A stretch of 64,000 nt of DNA from Oxalobacteraceae sp. CFBP 13730 (GCA_014841835.1 JACYUQ010000004.1:186001-250000), one strand, 5' to 3'. Counted from the stretch's first letter, positions 1 through 11,068 are shown. Numbers and translations are program-made. The notes: a model not told the origin generated them from the sequence alone.

Positions 1-85
1 TCTTGTTGCCCTTGATATGGGCGATGAAGCCAACACCGCAAGCATCGTGTTCATTGGCGGGATCATACAAACCTTGGGCAATCAT
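1..85 (-). CDS. gltB: Glutamate synthase large subunit, N-terminal fragment
   Basis: Only the first 28 codons lie in the window; the rest runs off the left edge. The reading begins [19 protein letters not shown], the typical start of the ferredoxin/NADPH-type GOGAT alpha chain. The Cys at residue 15 is the expected N-terminal nucleophile of the glutaminase domain after removal of a short propeptide. The ATG at 83-85 is preceded by a GGAG ribosome site. The enzyme transfers the amide nitrogen of glutamine to 2-oxoglutarate. Its upstream region is crowded by the repeats of the neighbouring transposase unit. Confidence 0.9.
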   Translation of the reverse strand, partial: MIAQGLYDPANEHDACGVGFIAHIKGNK

Positions 86-158
86 GCGACATTCTCCACA
101 TCTTTACGGGATCGAATGCCGAGAATAGTGCAATGCAAAATCCCCCGTCAACCTCAAT

Positions 159-229
159 AATTAGGGTCAGAGTCGAATTGTTTGACAACTTTTTGAGAAA
201 GACGATAATTGGGGACAGAGTCGTCATGG
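159..229. repeat. Left repeats of the transposase unit, two types
   Basis: Two short repeats point rightward. At 159-180 the core is AGGGTCAGAGTCGAATT, and at 207-224 it is AATTGGGGACAGAGTC. The same two cores recur in reverse orientation on the far side of the transposase (1091-1305), so the gene is bracketed by inverted copies. They resemble the recognition repeats of REP-associated transposases, but no hairpin was demonstrated. Confidence 0.7.
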
Positions 230-284
230 TTTGTGGGCATGCTCATCATTAGCTGCTAAGCCATTGATTCGTAATCCATTTATC

Positions 285-316
285 CAATAAAAAACGGCAC
301 GAATAACCGTGCCGTG
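285..316 (-). terminator. Rho-independent terminator after the transposase
   Basis: An 8-bp stem (ACGGCACG at 294-301 pairing with CGTGCCGT at 308-315) encloses the loop aataac. Read on the minus strand it is followed by a run of T residues (TTTTTTATTGG). It lies 22 bases past the transposase stop. Confidence 0.75.
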
Positions 317-337
317 GTGTCGGGAATTGCTCTTCAT

Positions 338-1048
338 TTAAGCTTGGGCGAGCGGTGGGAGGGGCGGATTAAATGGCCGGCCACGTTTGGCGGGCAAGAT
401 CTGACGTTGTGTTTTTTGCTCCAGCTGGCTCTTGAACGAGTCCGACCCCAGTGGCTTGTTTCGCAGAATCGAGGTGGTAATGAAGTCCACCTCCTCGGAT
501 GACAAACCCTGTTGGACCATGTCGATATACGCCGCCTCACGCTGGAATGGTGTATTGCCCAGGGCCCAGAACAGGCTGTGGTCGCTGACGAGCGTATCGA
601 GACGCGCGCCGGCGTGGTGGGCATAGCTCGACCATGGATACTCAGCCGGGCCCACCGACAACTGCGCGCGCACGGGATTGAGTTCGATGTAGCGACTGCA
701 CGTCATGAAATACCGGTCCGAGTCGATCAGCGAGGTGCGGAAACGGCCCTCGAACAAGCCACCGCTGCGCTCGTACTTGTGGTTAAACCATGGCACATAG
801 AGTCGGCCAACCTTCTGCATCATCAGCGCCAGGCCCGTGGCATCGCTTGGTGTTGCCAGCAAGTGGACATGGTTCGGCATCAGGACATAGGCATGGATTG
901 CCACGTCATAAAAGCGCGCGCCTTCCTTGAGCCAGACGAGAAATCGCTGGTAATCCGCCTCTTCCCGGTAAATGATCTGGCGGTTATTGCCGCGCTGGAT
1001 CACGTGGTGCGGTTGCTCGGGAACGATGAGTCGAGGTTGGCGTGCCAT
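338..1048 (-). CDS. REP-associated tyrosine transposase (Y1/HUH family)
   Basis: This 236-residue protein has the Y1_Tnp (IS200-like) fold. The HUH metal motif is visible as NHVHLL near residue 60, and a candidate catalytic Tyr sits in SRYIELNPVRA. FEGRFR and YPWSSY are hallmarks of the TnpA_REP/RayT branch, which nicks and joins single-stranded DNA at short palindromic repeats and is usually a single-copy domesticated enzyme. The basic C-terminus (KRGRPFNPPLPP) suits DNA binding. It stands alone, framed by its own repeats, with a terminator behind it. GC content is lower than in the flanking genes, which hints at a mobile origin. Family assignment is firm; current activity is unknown. Confidence 0.88.
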   Translation of the reverse strand: MARQPRLIVPEQPHHVIQRGNNRQIIYREEADYQRFLVWLKEGARFYDVAIHAYVLMPNHVHLLATPSDATGLALMMQKVGRLYVPWFNHKYERSGGLFEGRFRTSLIDSDRYFMTCSRYIELNPVRAQLSVGPAEYPWSSYAHHAGARLDTLVSDHSLFWALGNTPFQREAAYIDMVQQGLSSEEVDFITTSILRNKPLGSDSFKSQLEQKTQRQILPAKRGRPFNPPLPPLAQA

Positions 1049-1090
1049 GGCGTCGGATGTGCGTGAGGAAGCCGAATTCTACAATGGAAA

Positions 1091-1305
1091 ATGACTCTGT
1101 CCCTAATTAAACGCAAGAGGTCGCAAAATCCGCTCGACTCTGTCCCCAATTATTTGAGAATGAGTTCGGACGCAATTTATCGCCCGACTTTTCACCCGTA
1201 ATTGTGTAATCCAACCAATTTCCCAAAAAAAATTGGCCAATAATTCGACTCTGACCCTAATTGTCTGAGTGGAAATTGGCCAATAATTCGACTCTGACCC
1301 TCATT
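1091..1305. repeat. Right repeats of the transposase unit, four copies
   Basis: Four copies lie in the opposite orientation to those at 159-229. GACTCTGTCCCTAATT is at 1093-1108 and GACTCTGTCCCCAATT at 1136-1151. GACTCTGACCCTAATT and GACTCTGACCCTCATT occur at 1247-1262 and 1290-1305. The last two sit in a 32-bp near-perfect direct repeat (1231-1262 and 1274-1305, one mismatch), both beginning AATTGGCCAATAATTCG. No gene occupies 1049-1325. Confidence 0.75.
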
Positions 1306-1325
1306 GTGGGAGGGCAGAGGCGGGG

Positions 1326-2006
1326 TCAGGAGAGGGTGAAGCCGGCGGAGAGGCTGTAGCCTTCGCCGTAGGCGCTGCGCAGGGGGAGGTCCTGGCCGAG
1401 GCCGGAGCGGGCCTTCTTGCGCAGGCGGTAGACCAGCATGTCGACGCGGCGGCTGGCGTCGGGGTCGTCGCCCCCCATGCCGGCCACGATGACGTGGCGC
1501 GGTACCGGGCGCGTGTTGATCGTCAACAGGTGCAGGAAGTTGCATTCCTTTTCGGTCAGGTCGACCACCTTGCCCATCAGCTCGAGCTGGCGTGCGCTCA
1601 CGCGCAGCATCCACTTGCTAGGGGCCGGCGCCGGATCCTGCGGGCGCACCCGGCGGTCGAGTGCCTCGATGTGGGCGGCCAGTTCCGGGAACTTGATCGG
1701 TTTGGTCAGATAATGGTCGGCGCCCAGGCGCAGGCCCAGGATGCGGTGGTCGAACGCCACCCGGCCCGTGAGTACCAGCAGCCCGATTTCCGGGTACAGC
1801 TGGCGCATGCGCGGGATGACATTGAAGCCATCTTCATCTGGCAACCCGAGGTCGAGCACCACGACCGCAGCCGGCGTGCGCGTCAGCGCCGCCCACATTT
1901 CACTGGCGGTCCTGGCGATCGTGACGTCGTGGTCCAGCTCCTTCAGGAACTCGGCCATGTCGTCGGCGTATTCGCCATTGTCTTCAACTATCAGTATCTG
2001 CGTCAT
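1326..2006 (-). CDS. OmpR/PhoB-type response regulator
   Basis: The protein has 226 residues. The receiver domain (about 1-120) shows the acidic pair E8/D9, phospho-acceptor D52 in VVVLDLGLPDEDG, T80 and K102 in LTKP. A winged-helix DNA-binding domain of the OmpR type follows (about 125-226), with the terminal RSAYGEGYSL motif. It lies 123 bases downstream of the histidine kinase gene on the same strand, so the two form a likely cognate pair in kinase-regulator order. Target genes cannot be read from the window. Confidence 0.88.
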   Translation of the reverse strand: MTQILIVEDNGEYADDMAEFLKELDHDVTIARTASEMWAALTRTPAAVVVLDLGLPDEDGFNVIPRMRQLYPEIGLLVLTGRVAFDHRILGLRLGADHYLTKPIKFPELAAHIEALDRRVRPQDPAPAPSKWMLRVSARQLELMGKVVDLTEKECNFLHLLTINTRPVPRHVIVAGMGGDDPDASRRVDMLVYRLRKKARSGLGQDLPLRSAYGEGYSLSAGFTLS

Positions 2007-2129
2007 GCCTTTGCCATATTAGTCACCTGTCCGTCATTGATACCGATGGTAGCGTTATCCACGCGGAAGCGCGGTCCCGATTATCACTGCTGAGGCTACC
2101 CGAAGCAAGGAGTTATTCCTCTATATCCT

Positions 2130-3227
2130 CTATAAGACCAGCGCCGGCATCCAGAGCCGGAACTCGGCGCCGGCGCCCTGCTGCCCTGGCGCCAGGCTCA
2201 GTACACCCCCGTGGACTTCGATGATCGAGCGCGCCATGTACAGCCCCAGCCCACTGCCCGGCAGGCCGGCGGCGTTACGGCCGCGATAGCCCTTGTCGAA
2301 GACCCGCGAGGCATCGTCCGGCGGCACGCCCGCGCCACCATCGAGCACGGCGATCTCGACGCCGCCACCGCTGCGCCGCACGCGCACCGTGATGTCGGTG
2401 GCAGGCGGCGAAAACGCCAGCGCATTGTCGATCATGACCTTCAGCGCCAGCCGCAGGCCTTCCGGTTCGCCGCGCAGGATCGACGCGACATCATCGAGTT
2501 GCAACACAGCCTCGCGCCCGGCGGCGCGGATCTGGGCCGCGCCCGTTTCGACCAGTTCACCGACCGTGATCGTGTTGGGCTGGCGGGTGCGTCCGAGCGT
2601 GGCCATGCGGTCCGGCGACAGGTATTCGTCGAGCATCCCGATCAGGCGGTCGACCGCGGCGCCGATCTTGCGATAGCGGGCGCGCACCGATTCCTCGGCA
2701 TGGGTGGACGTGGCTTCCAGTCGCTGGATCGCGCCATCGATCGTCGCCAGCGGTGTACGGAATTCGTGATTGAGCATGCTGGCGAACCGTTTGTGTTCGC
2801 TGTCATGGCCGCGCCGGACCGACAGGTCGCGCAACAGGCCAACCAGCGTCGAGGCGTCGTCCGGCGGCACGATGGCCAGCGCTTCCAGCGCCAGCGGGCG
2901 GCGCTCGGCGTCGAACAGATCGAATTCACGCCGGTTGCGTACCCCCGGCGTGCCAGCTGCCGTCGTGCGCAACCACGCTGCCAGCGATGCCAGCGGCGAG
3001 GCACTGTCGCCGTCGAGCGCGCACTGCAGCGTCGCGACGTCGTAGCCGCTGAGCGCAGCAAATGCCGGACTCAGATAGCGCACGTTCCCCGCAGGCAGCG
3101 TGATGGCAAACGCTACATCATCGCCCAGTTCGGCGATCGTGCGCAGTTGCCGGGCTGTGAGCATCTCATCCTTGTTATCAGGAGCCGGGATGGCAGGCGC
3201 GGTGGCGGCAATCGGACTGGACTTCAT
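2130..3227 (-). CDS. Soluble PAS-domain histidine kinase
   Basis: A PAS-like sensor region (about 25-130) is followed by a HisKA domain with the phospho-acceptor His at about residue 154 in MLNHEFRTPL. The C-terminal HATPase has DNALAFSP (N box), DGGAGVPPDD and GSGLGLYMAR (G boxes). There is no signal peptide or membrane segment, so it should sense a cytoplasmic cue. I chose the ATG at 3227; a TTG 33 bases upstream is open in the same frame but has no better ribosome site. It probably phosphorylates the regulator encoded just downstream. Confidence 0.85.
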   Translation of the reverse strand: MKSSPIAATAPAIPAPDNKDEMLTARQLRTIAELGDDVAFAITLPAGNVRYLSPAFAALSGYDVATLQCALDGDSASPLASLAAWLRTTAAGTPGVRNRREFDLFDAERRPLALEALAIVPPDDASTLVGLLRDLSVRRGHDSEHKRFASMLNHEFRTPLATIDGAIQRLEATSTHAEESVRARYRKIGAAVDRLIGMLDEYLSPDRMATLGRTRQPNTITVGELVETGAAQIRAAGREAVLQLDDVASILRGEPEGLRLALKVMIDNALAFSPPATDITVRVRRSGGGVEIAVLDGGAGVPPDDASRVFDKGYRGRNAAGLPGSGLGLYMARSIIEVHGGVLSLAPGQQGAGAEFRLWMPALVL

Positions 3228-3288
3228 TCGGGCTCTTTCTTCACCAACAGTTACAAGCAAGATATTGACCAGCTAGTATATCTCTACC

Positions 3289-3304
3289 GTCACATTTTTG
3301 TGAC
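3289..3304. promoter_or_regulatory. Dyad GTCACA-TTTT-TGTGAC
   Basis: A perfect 6-bp inverted repeat with a 4-base spacer lies between the divergently oriented kinase (start 3227) and DUF3297 gene (start 3436). A very similar dyad (TCACAATTTTGTGA) precedes the TonB-dependent receptor at 23831-23844. It may be an operator. The binding protein is unknown. Confidence 0.4.
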
Positions 3305-3435
3305 ATATTGCTCGCAAGAAGACAAAAATGATGTTACCAGCGAACGCGGGCAGAGCACGCATCCCGGCCGGCATGCCAGGTGTGAACGAAACAAATGCGC
3401 CACATGGGCAGGGTTTGGGCGATAATTTCACTACC

Positions 3436-3684
3436 ATGAACGATACCGCTACCCGCCCCCCACTCCCAGACCGGCTCTCGATCGATCCGAGCAGCCCATT
3501 CCACAACCGTGACGTCTTCCAGCACGACGTCGGCATCCGCTTCAACGACAAGGACCGTACCGACGTCGAAGAGTATTGCATCAGCGAAGGCTGGATCAAG
3601 GTCGCCGCCGGCAAGACCCTCGACCGCAAGGGCCGCCCGATGCTGATCAAGCTGAAAGGCACAGTCGAAGCGTATTACGCGTAA
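3436..3684 (+). CDS. DUF3297 family protein
   Basis: This is an 82-residue soluble protein beginning MNDTATRPPLPDRLSID, the usual start of the DUF3297 family in Proteobacteria. The family has no assigned function. The sequence is polar and compact and ends KLKGTVEAYYA, with no membrane segment or metal motif. The frame is open upstream to 3328, but the family start and length support the ATG at 3436. It is monocistronic and ends just before a strong terminator shared with the convergent helicase gene. Confidence 0.85.
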   Translation: MNDTATRPPLPDRLSIDPSSPFHNRDVFQHDVGIRFNDKDRTDVEEYCISEGWIKVAAGKTLDRKGRPMLIKLKGTVEAYYA

Positions 3685-3702
3685 TCCTTCGGTCGATACA
3701 AC

Positions 3703-3733
3703 AATGGCGGGCTCGCGAGCCCGCCATTTCTTT
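3703..3733. terminator. Bidirectional terminator
   Basis: A 12-bp perfect stem (AATGGCGGGCTC at 3703-3714, GAGCCCGCCATT at 3717-3728) has a two-base apex and is followed by TTCTTTAT. It sits between the convergent DUF3297 and SNF2 helicase genes and can serve both. Confidence 0.8.
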
Positions 3734-3782
3734 ATCTATACCAGCACCAGCTTGCGCAGCGCTGACTAGCCTCCCGAATCGA

Positions 3783-6700
3783 TTACTCCGCCAGCGGCGC
3801 AAAGATCGCCTGCAGATCTTCCTGCGTCAGCGCCATCTTCTGCGACTCGCCTTCGGACAGGATCGAGTGCGCCAGCTCCGACTTCTTCTGCTGCAGCAGC
3901 TGGATCTTTTCTTCCAGCGTGCCCTTGGCAATCAGCTTGTAGACAAACACCGGCTTGTCCTGCCCGATGCGCCAGGCGCGGTCGGTCGCCTGGTTCTCGG
4001 CTGCCGGATTCCACCACGGGTCGTAGTGGATCACGGTGTCGGCCGCCGTCAGATTCAATCCCACACCGCCCGCTTTCAGGCTGATCAGGAAAATCGGCAC
4101 TGCACCCTGCTGGAATGCTGCCACCTGCGCCGAGCGGTCGCGCGTCTCGCCGGTGAGCAGCGCATACGGGATCTTGCGCAGCGTGAGTTCTTCTTCGATC
4201 AGCGCCAGCATGCTGGTGAACTGCGAAAAGACGAGGATCTTGCGGCCTTCGCCCAGCAGGTCTTCGACCATCTGCATCAGGTCGGTCAGCTTGGCCGACA
4301 CCGCCGCCGTGTTCTTTTTGGACGGCATCGACTTGACCAGACGCGGATCGCAGCACACCTGGCGCAGCTTGAGCAGCGCTTCGAGGATCACGATCTGGCT
4401 GCGCGCCACGCCCTTGCGGTCGATCTCGTCGCGCACCTTCTTGTCCATCGCCAGGCGCACCGTTTCGTACAGGTCGCGCTGCGGGCCGGAGAGCTCGATG
4501 CGGCGCACCATCTCGGTCTTTTGCGGCAGCTCTTTGGCCACATTGTCCTTCGTGCGGCGCAGCAGGAACGGCCGGATGCGGCGATTGAGCAGCGTGCGGC
4601 GCACCGGATCGTCCTGGCGCTCGATCGGATGACGGAACTGGGTGTTGAACGTCTTTTCGTCGCCCAGCAACCCCGGGATCAGGAAGTGGAACTGCGACCA
4701 CAGCTCGCCCAGGTGATTCTCGAGCGGCGTACCGGACAGGCACAGGCGGTGGCTGGCGTCGAGCGAGCCGGCCGTCTGCGCTGCCTTGGAACGGGTGTTC
4801 TTGATGTAGTGCGATTCGTCCAGGATCACCAGGTGATAGTGGTGCTTGCGCAGTTCCTCTTCGTCGCGCGGCAGCAGCGCGTAGGTGGTCAGGACGATGT
4901 CGGCGCCGTCGATCTGGTCGAACGACTCCATGCGCTCCTTGCCCTGCAACAGCAGCACTTTCAGGCTTGGGGCAAAGCGCGCAGCTTCGTCGAACCAGTT
5001 GGCCATCAGGCTCGTTGGCGCAATCACCAGCGCCGGGCTGGTCAAACGGCCCGCTTCTTTTTCGACCAGGATGTGCGCCAGCGTCTGCACCGTCTTGCCC
5101 AGGCCCATATCGTCGGCCAGGATGCCGCCCAGGTCGTACTCGCGCAGGAACTGCATCCACGCCAGGCCATCGAGCTGGTAGTCGCGCAAGGTAGCCTGCA
5201 GGCTGGCCGGCGCCTCGACTTTTTTCACGGCGCCAAACTGGCTCAGTTTGCGGCCGGTCTCGCGCAGGCGCTCGCCGCCCGTCCATTGCAGCTCGACGCC
5301 GCGCGCCAGTTCTTCGAGCCGCGCTGCATCGAGCGTCGACAGGCGCAGGCGCGCCTTGATCTTGTCATTGAAATACAGCTCGCCCAGCGTGGCCAGGATT
5401 GGCTTGAGGCGGCTCCATGGCAGCGCCACGCGCTCGCCATCGGGCAGCACGGCCAGCATCTGGTCGGACTCGCCATGTGCAGCCAGCACGCTCGGATCGA
5501 ATTCGAGCGGCGCGCTGCGAATCAGCTGCACCAGCACCGGCAACAGCGGCACGCGCTTCTTGGCCACCACGATGCCCAGCTCCAGCTCGAACCAGGCATT
5601 GCCTGCTTCCGCCGGTTCGTCGATCTCGGCGTACCAGTCTTCGACCGGCACCACGTCGTAGCGGTACTTGGTCGATTTTTGCAGGTGCCAGCCGGCGTCG
5701 GACAGCGCGTCGACCGACTGCTCGGCAAAGCGCAGCCAGTGCGCCTGGCTCTCGAGCTGCAGCGCGCCGGCCATCACGTTCAGCGGCGCCGTGGCCGGCT
5801 TGCGGAAACCGATCTCGCCCAGCTTGTCGAGCGCATCGCTTTCAAGCTTGGGATCGCGCTCGATGATTTCGGTGAGGTCACCCACCTGGCGCACGACGCG
5901 CTGCGACGGATCGAACGAGACGCGCTGGCCGTCGTAATCGAAGGCCAGCACGGCGAAGTCCTGCCAGCGCGCGGCGCTGCCGTCGGCCAGCTGCACCGCA
6001 TCGAGCAGCAGGTGCGGAATCGGTTTGACATCATTGCGCAGGCGCTGCGTGAGCGGCTGCGGCAGCGGCATCAATTGCTGCAGGCCGTGCGCGAGCAGCA
6101 GTTGCGAGACGCGTTTTTTATCGGTGCCGGTGAGCGTGGGCGCCTGCGCCACGAGCGCCTGCAGTTCGGCCAGCGAGATGTCGATGCCGCCGCGATTGAG
6201 GTCCAGCGGCCCGCACGACAGATTGTCGATGTACCACGGCGGATCGGTCGGCAGCATGTAGTCGATCTGGTCGGCGGCGCTGTGCGCGGCCGCGCCGCCC
6301 ACGGGTTCGACCGACCAGCCGAGTTTTGCGACGCGGCCTTCGTCGCGCCAGGCCAGGCTGGCCAGGCGGGTCGGGCCGCACTGCAGCGGGTAGACCAGGC
6401 CACCGGCCATGTCGGCCCACGAGTTCGCCCACAGCAGCTTGCCCTGTTCGAGCAGCATCTGCAGCAGGATCGCGCCGACCTTGCCTTTTGGTTCCGTGGC
6501 GCTGGTGCCTTGCGCCGACCCGCTGCGCATCGCGATGAAAAAACGCACCAGGTCGATGTCGTCGCCTTCGAGATACGCGGGCGGCGCCGACAACAACGAA
6601 AAGACTTCGCTCACAGGACTGGCCGCAGCGACGTCGCCGTTGGGCCGCAGGCGCGCCTTGCACAGGCACAGCGCCACATGGCGTCCGCCGCTGGTGGGCG

Positions 6701-6896
6701 CCATCACGTAGACGAACTTGTACTGTGCGGCCTTCGGGTCGACCACTTCGTCGGTCAGCTTCGGCTGCGGATGCGCCGCTGCTTCGACCCGCTGCAGCCA
6801 GCTCACGACCGGCGCCGGCAAGGCCGGAGAGCGTGCAGGCGTGCGGGCTGTGGGTGCGTCGCTGGCTTTCTCGCGAAGATAATCGACTGTTGTCAT
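3783..6896 (-). CDS. SNF2-family DEAD/DEAH-box helicase
   Basis: This 1037-residue protein has a long N-terminal region without a clear family and a C-terminal SNF2 ATPase. Walker A is LADDMGLGKT near residue 598. The Walker B box is DESH near residue 694, followed by the SGTPLEN motif. The helicase C-terminal lobe has DRAWRIGQ and ends in the usual IQLLQQKK region. Members remodel protein-DNA or polymerase complexes by translocating on duplex DNA. The ATG at 6896 is preferred over an upstream open frame to 7061 whose extra residues look non-coding. It is divergent from tex. Confidence 0.85.
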   Translation of the reverse strand: MTTVDYLREKASDAPTARTPARSPALPAPVVSWLQRVEAAAHPQPKLTDEVVDPKAAQYKFVYVMAPTSGGRHVALCLCKARLRPNGDVAAASPVSEVFSLLSAPPAYLEGDDIDLVRFFIAMRSGSAQGTSATEPKGKVGAILLQMLLEQGKLLWANSWADMAGGLVYPLQCGPTRLASLAWRDEGRVAKLGWSVEPVGGAAAHSAADQIDYMLPTDPPWYIDNLSCGPLDLNRGGIDISLAELQALVAQAPTLTGTDKKRVSQLLLAHGLQQLMPLPQPLTQRLRNDVKPIPHLLLDAVQLADGSAARWQDFAVLAFDYDGQRVSFDPSQRVVRQVGDLTEIIERDPKLESDALDKLGEIGFRKPATAPLNVMAGALQLESQAHWLRFAEQSVDALSDAGWHLQKSTKYRYDVVPVEDWYAEIDEPAEAGNAWFELELGIVVAKKRVPLLPVLVQLIRSAPLEFDPSVLAAHGESDQMLAVLPDGERVALPWSRLKPILATLGELYFNDKIKARLRLSTLDAARLEELARGVELQWTGGERLRETGRKLSQFGAVKKVEAPASLQATLRDYQLDGLAWMQFLREYDLGGILADDMGLGKTVQTLAHILVEKEAGRLTSPALVIAPTSLMANWFDEAARFAPSLKVLLLQGKERMESFDQIDGADIVLTTYALLPRDEEELRKHHYHLVILDESHYIKNTRSKAAQTAGSLDASHRLCLSGTPLENHLGELWSQFHFLIPGLLGDEKTFNTQFRHPIERQDDPVRRTLLNRRIRPFLLRRTKDNVAKELPQKTEMVRRIELSGPQRDLYETVRLAMDKKVRDEIDRKGVARSQIVILEALLKLRQVCCDPRLVKSMPSKKNTAAVSAKLTDLMQMVEDLLGEGRKILVFSQFTSMLALIEEELTLRKIPYALLTGETRDRSAQVAAFQQGAVPIFLISLKAGGVGLNLTAADTVIHYDPWWNPAAENQATDRAWRIGQDKPVFVYKLIAKGTLEEKIQLLQQKKSELAHSILSEGESQKMALTQEDLQAIFAPLAE

Positions 6897-7130
6897 TGGG
6901 TCTCGTGGCAGGGTATTAAAAACGGCAATAACGACTATTATCTCGCATACGAACACTTCCGATTTGTTCGTAATCGCACCTTGCGGACAAATGGTGCATG
7001 CGCGCAACGCGTGTGTCTTTTGCCAACCGACTGTTCTCTCATGTTCGTCTGACCCTGTCAAGACTGGCGTATCGGCGTTGTTTGCGTATCATTGGCCGCT
7101 TGGTCCACGATCCCCGCTTCACCACTGCCT

Positions 7131-9482
<2,352 letters not shown>

Positions 9483-9492
9483 CGAGCGACCA

Positions 9493-9942
9493 ATGCTGCG
9501 TGTCGTCCACGTCGATCCCGACCACGCCGACGCGCGGCGCCTTGTTGCGCAGCTCGATGCGGCGCTGGCCGCAATCACGGGCGAAAGCGGCGCGGCCTCG
9601 TTCGATCCGCAGGATTGTCGCGGTGCGGGCGCCTGCTTCGTGCTGGCCTACGAGGTGGACGGCAGCGCAGTCGGTTGCGGCGCCGTGCGCGCGCTCGGGG
9701 GCGATATCGGGGAACTCAAGCGGATGTATGCGCGGCCCGGCAGCGGCGCTGGCGCGCACGTGCTGGCGGCACTCGAGCGGCACGCCGCGGCATGCGGCTA
9801 CCGCCAGTTATGGCTGTCGACACGGCGCGTGAATGCACGCGCGGTGGCGTTCTACGAGCGGCACGGTTACGTGCCGGTGGCGCCGTACGGCCGGTATGTC
9901 GGCCGCGCGGCATCGGTCTGTCTCGGCCGGTGCCTTCCTTAA
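9493..9942 (+). CDS. GNAT-family N-acetyltransferase
   Basis: A 149-residue protein with the GNAT core: the beta4-alpha3 stretch ELKRMYARPGSGAGAHVLAALERHA (acetyl-CoA pyrophosphate loop) and the later AVAFYERHGYVPV motif. The substrate is unknown. It starts 10 bases after tex and may be read through from it. The ATG at 9493 follows GAGCGACCA. It converges with the small membrane gene at 9953, with only 10 bases between stops and no terminator visible. Confidence 0.8.
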   Translation: MLRVVHVDPDHADARRLVAQLDAALAAITGESGAASFDPQDCRGAGACFVLAYEVDGSAVGCGAVRALGGDIGELKRMYARPGSGAGAHVLAALERHAAACGYRQLWLSTRRVNARAVAFYERHGYVPVAPYGRYVGRAASVCLGRCLP

Positions 9943-9952
9943 GACCGCTACC

Positions 9953-10237
9953 TTAGCTGTGCTTGATCAGGATGCCGATCAGGTACACGCCCAGGCAGCC
10001 AAAGCCGATCAGCAGCATCTTGTGCTGCGGGATCGCCGGCGCGCCCGTCTTCTTGATGTGCAGCGCGTCGCGCACCAGCAGCAGTGCGTAGATCAGCGCG
10101 GCGATCCCCGACAGGATGTCGCCCGGGCTCGGACGCGTTAACCCCGTGTAGATATTGAGGATGCCGGGAATGCCCAGCAGGGCGGCGATCACGAGGTTCG
10201 CGTTTGGCGATGGTACGCGGCGGCGGGGTTGCTGCAT
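9953..10237 (-). CDS. Small membrane protein, three predicted helices
   Basis: This 94-residue protein is of unknown function. After a basic N-terminus (MQQPRRRVPSPN) there are three hydrophobic segments: LVIAALLGIPGILNIY, ILSGIAALIYALLLV and MLLIGFGCLGVYLIGILI. Its layout and several residues (IPG-LN/LPALYD, LLIGF/TLIGF, final ILIK/FLIK) match the next gene upstream, so the two look like diverged tandem copies. The start was chosen at the ATG where hydrophobic coding character begins; the frame is open further upstream to 10459. Confidence 0.6.
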   Translation of the reverse strand: MQQPRRRVPSPNANLVIAALLGIPGILNIYTGLTRPSPGDILSGIAALIYALLLVRDALHIKKTGAPAIPQHKMLLIGFGCLGVYLIGILIKHS

Positions 10238-10317
10238 CGGGTGCTCCGGTGGATGGTGACAAACGGCGCGATCATACCGCAATGCCGGGGGCCGGCACTG
10301 ACGGCGCGCGAAGGCGT

Positions 10318-10623
10318 TCAGGCGAACAGAGTCGTGTTGCGCAGTACGAGCTTGATCAGGAAGCACCCGGCAAACGCGCCAAAGCAGATGAAGCCGATCA
10401 GCGTGACGCGCGGCGAGGTCAGCAGCGCCAGCCGGCCGGCGCGCCGCTGCAGCGCGCACCAGGCCAGAAACAGCGCCATCATCAACGGGCCGATCTGGAC
10501 GAAGACGTCGACCGCGCGGCCGCTTCTCAAGGCATTGGCGCCGTCATACAGTGCCGGCAAACCCAGCAGCGCGGCAAAAACCCACAAGGCCGCGATGGGC
10601 AAGGTAGCGAACGTGTTCTTCAT
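10318..10623 (-). CDS. Small membrane protein, paralogue of the neighbour
   Basis: This 101-residue protein is unrecognised. Three hydrophobic segments are visible: FATLPIAALWVFAALLGLPALY, VFVQIGPLMMALFLAWCAL and VTLIGFICFGAFAGCFLIKLVL. The first and last resemble those of the gene at 9953-10237, suggesting a tandem duplication. The ATG at 10623 follows GGGAAACACG, a fair ribosome site; a second ATG 30 bases upstream is less likely. An inner-membrane location is expected. Confidence 0.6.
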   Translation of the reverse strand: MKNTFATLPIAALWVFAALLGLPALYDGANALRSGRAVDVFVQIGPLMMALFLAWCALQRRAGRLALLTSPRVTLIGFICFGAFAGCFLIKLVLRNTTLFA

Positions 10624-10749
10624 CGTGTTTCCCGTCATCTTGAATCGAGGCATGATACTGCAGCGTCGTAACGGCAGGCGATGCCGTCAACGTCGAATTC
10701 TTATAGAATGACGCCATCTACCTATTCCTCTCCAAAAGGCACACATCAA

Positions 10750-11064
10750 ATGAGCGACGTTCAAACCTGGATCAAAGACACCGTGACCTCGACCCCGGTC
10801 GTGCTGTTCATGAAAGGCACTGCCCAGTTCCCACAGTGCGGCTTTTCCGGCCGTGCCATCCAGCTGCTGAAAGCGTGCGGCGTCGACAACGTCGCCACCG
10901 TGAACGTGCTGGACGATGCTGAAGTGCGTCAGGGTATCAAGGACTACTCGAACTGGCCAACCGTGCCGCAGCTGTACGTGAACGGCGAGTTCATCGGCGG
11001 CACCGACATCATGAACGAGATGTACGAATCGGGCGAACTGCAGACCCTGCTGAAAAACGGCTGA
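10750..11064 (+). CDS. grxD: Monothiol glutaredoxin, Grx4 type
   Basis: A 104-residue protein with the CGFS active site (C30) in [10 protein letters not shown], the [16 protein letters not shown] cis-Pro region and the [13 protein letters not shown] glutathione-binding end. CGFS glutaredoxins bind a [2Fe-2S] cluster with glutathione and deliver it to client proteins. The start at 10750 gives the family's usual length; the frame is open to 10681 but the extra residues are not conserved. A -10-like TATAGA occurs about 40 bases upstream. It is four bases from ubiX and probably co-transcribed with it. Confidence 0.92.
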   Translation: MSDVQTWIKDTVTSTPVVLFMKGTAQFPQCGFSGRAIQLLKACGVDNVATVNVLDDAEVRQGIKDYSNWPTVPQLYVNGEFIGGTDIMNEMYESGELQTLLKNG

Positions 11065-11068
11065 TTGC

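Noticed and set aside
3576-7052. An 1158-codon open frame on the plus strand
   Set aside because: It is the antisense of the SNF2 helicase gene, Arg/Gln/His-rich as expected of a GC-rich shadow frame, with no family motif.
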